A stretch of 64,000 nt of DNA from Chamaea fasciata (lineage: Eukaryota > Chordata > Aves > Passeriformes > Sylviidae), in assembly GCA_029207755.1 (NCBI GenBank), contig JARCOQ010000006.1:29594522-29658521 (forward strand), given 5' to 3'. Position 1 is the first letter of the stretch, and every line of letters begins with the position of its first letter. Below are positions 63,912 through 64,000 of the stretch, piece by piece. The notes under the pieces were generated by a model. The model was not told the origin of the DNA and made no database searches. It worked only from the letters and a program-made list of their open reading frames with translations. The position numbers were made by a program, and so were the translations under genes.

Positions 63912-64000
63912 CTTGATTAGTCAAATAATGAAGATTTTTGTTTCCAAGCCAAAATTCACCATTTTTCAAAACAAAATTTCCAAAGCCTTCTTCATAGTCA
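63912..64000 (-). CDS. FGL1: FGL1 coding exon, cut by window edge
   Basis: The first FGL1 exon seen, running off the right edge. It encodes DYEEGFGNFVLKNGEFWLGN, then KNLHYLTNQ, and ends with the first base of a Gly codon at CAAG|GTAGG. It corresponds to human DYENGFGNFVQKHGEYWLGNKNLHFLT. The GFGNF and (E)FWLGN(K)N(L)H motifs are signatures of fibrinogen-related domains. The exon's upstream boundary lies beyond the window. Confidence 0.95.

Larger units (their letters stand above)
58117..64000 (-). other. FGL1: FGL1 gene, 3' part (transcription unit span)
   Basis: This is the 3' portion of fibrinogen-like 1 (hepassocin), transcribed right to left and entering from beyond base 64,000. Four coding exons follow in the correct order and together give the last 174 residues of the fibrinogen-related C-terminal domain. 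The family's human member has 312 residues, so the signal peptide, the N-terminal coiled coil and the start of the fibrinogen domain lie outside the window. FGL1 is a secreted, liver-expressed protein reported to act on hepatocyte growth and as a ligand of the immune receptor LAG-3. Those roles are family knowledge and cannot be read from this sequence. Its position next to MTUS1 in the same orientation matches the human arrangement. Confidence 0.93.

Overview
The window is nuclear vertebrate DNA, almost certainly from a bird. The evidence is spliced genes with GT/AG introns, a single CpG island in AT-rich surroundings, very sparse interspersed repeats, and CR1-type LINE 3' ends whose termini resemble ATTCTATGATTCT. 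A crocodilian or turtle is less likely but not excluded. No prokaryotic genes, CRISPR arrays, viral genes or RNA genes were recognised.

Two genes are present, both on the minus strand. (1) MTUS1 (microtubule-associated tumour suppressor/scaffold 1, the ATIP family) covers about 1-41,000. Its promoter is the CpG island at about 40,325-41,560. A very long 5' intron (about 33 kb, 7,562-40.7 kb) leads to a large exon (5,378-7,561) that holds the start codon and the first 664 residues of the long ATIP3-type isoform. A second coding exon lies at 3,003-3,198. The rest of the gene, including the C-terminal coiled coil, lies beyond base 1. (2) FGL1 (fibrinogen-like 1, hepassocin) occupies about 58,117-64,000. 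Its last four coding exons (63,912-64,000 partial, 62,891-62,979, 62,150-62,337 and 58,175-58,334) give the C-terminal 174 residues of the fibrinogen-related domain, and their reading frames join exactly across every splice junction. The MTUS1-FGL1 order and shared orientation match the human 8p22 neighbourhood.

The remainder is intron (1-3,002; 3,199-5,377; 7,562-40.7 kb; the FGL1 introns) and about 16 kb of intergenic DNA (41,767-58,116). These regions hold three or four CR1 fragments, homopolymer and A/C- or G/T-only low-complexity tracts, a few short tandem duplications and several inverted repeats. I saw no additional gene there.

The two genes do not act in one pathway. MTUS1 products act on microtubules inside the cell, while FGL1 is a secreted hepatocyte protein. 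I did not find a new biological system. The observations most worth checking are a Trp-to-Arg change in the normally conserved FSTWDRD motif of FGL1, three upstream AUGs before the MTUS1 start, several alternative first-exon splice donors in the CpG island, a 144-bp G/T-only tract with repeated G-runs, and a pair of overlapping, mutually exclusive hairpins at 24.66 kb.
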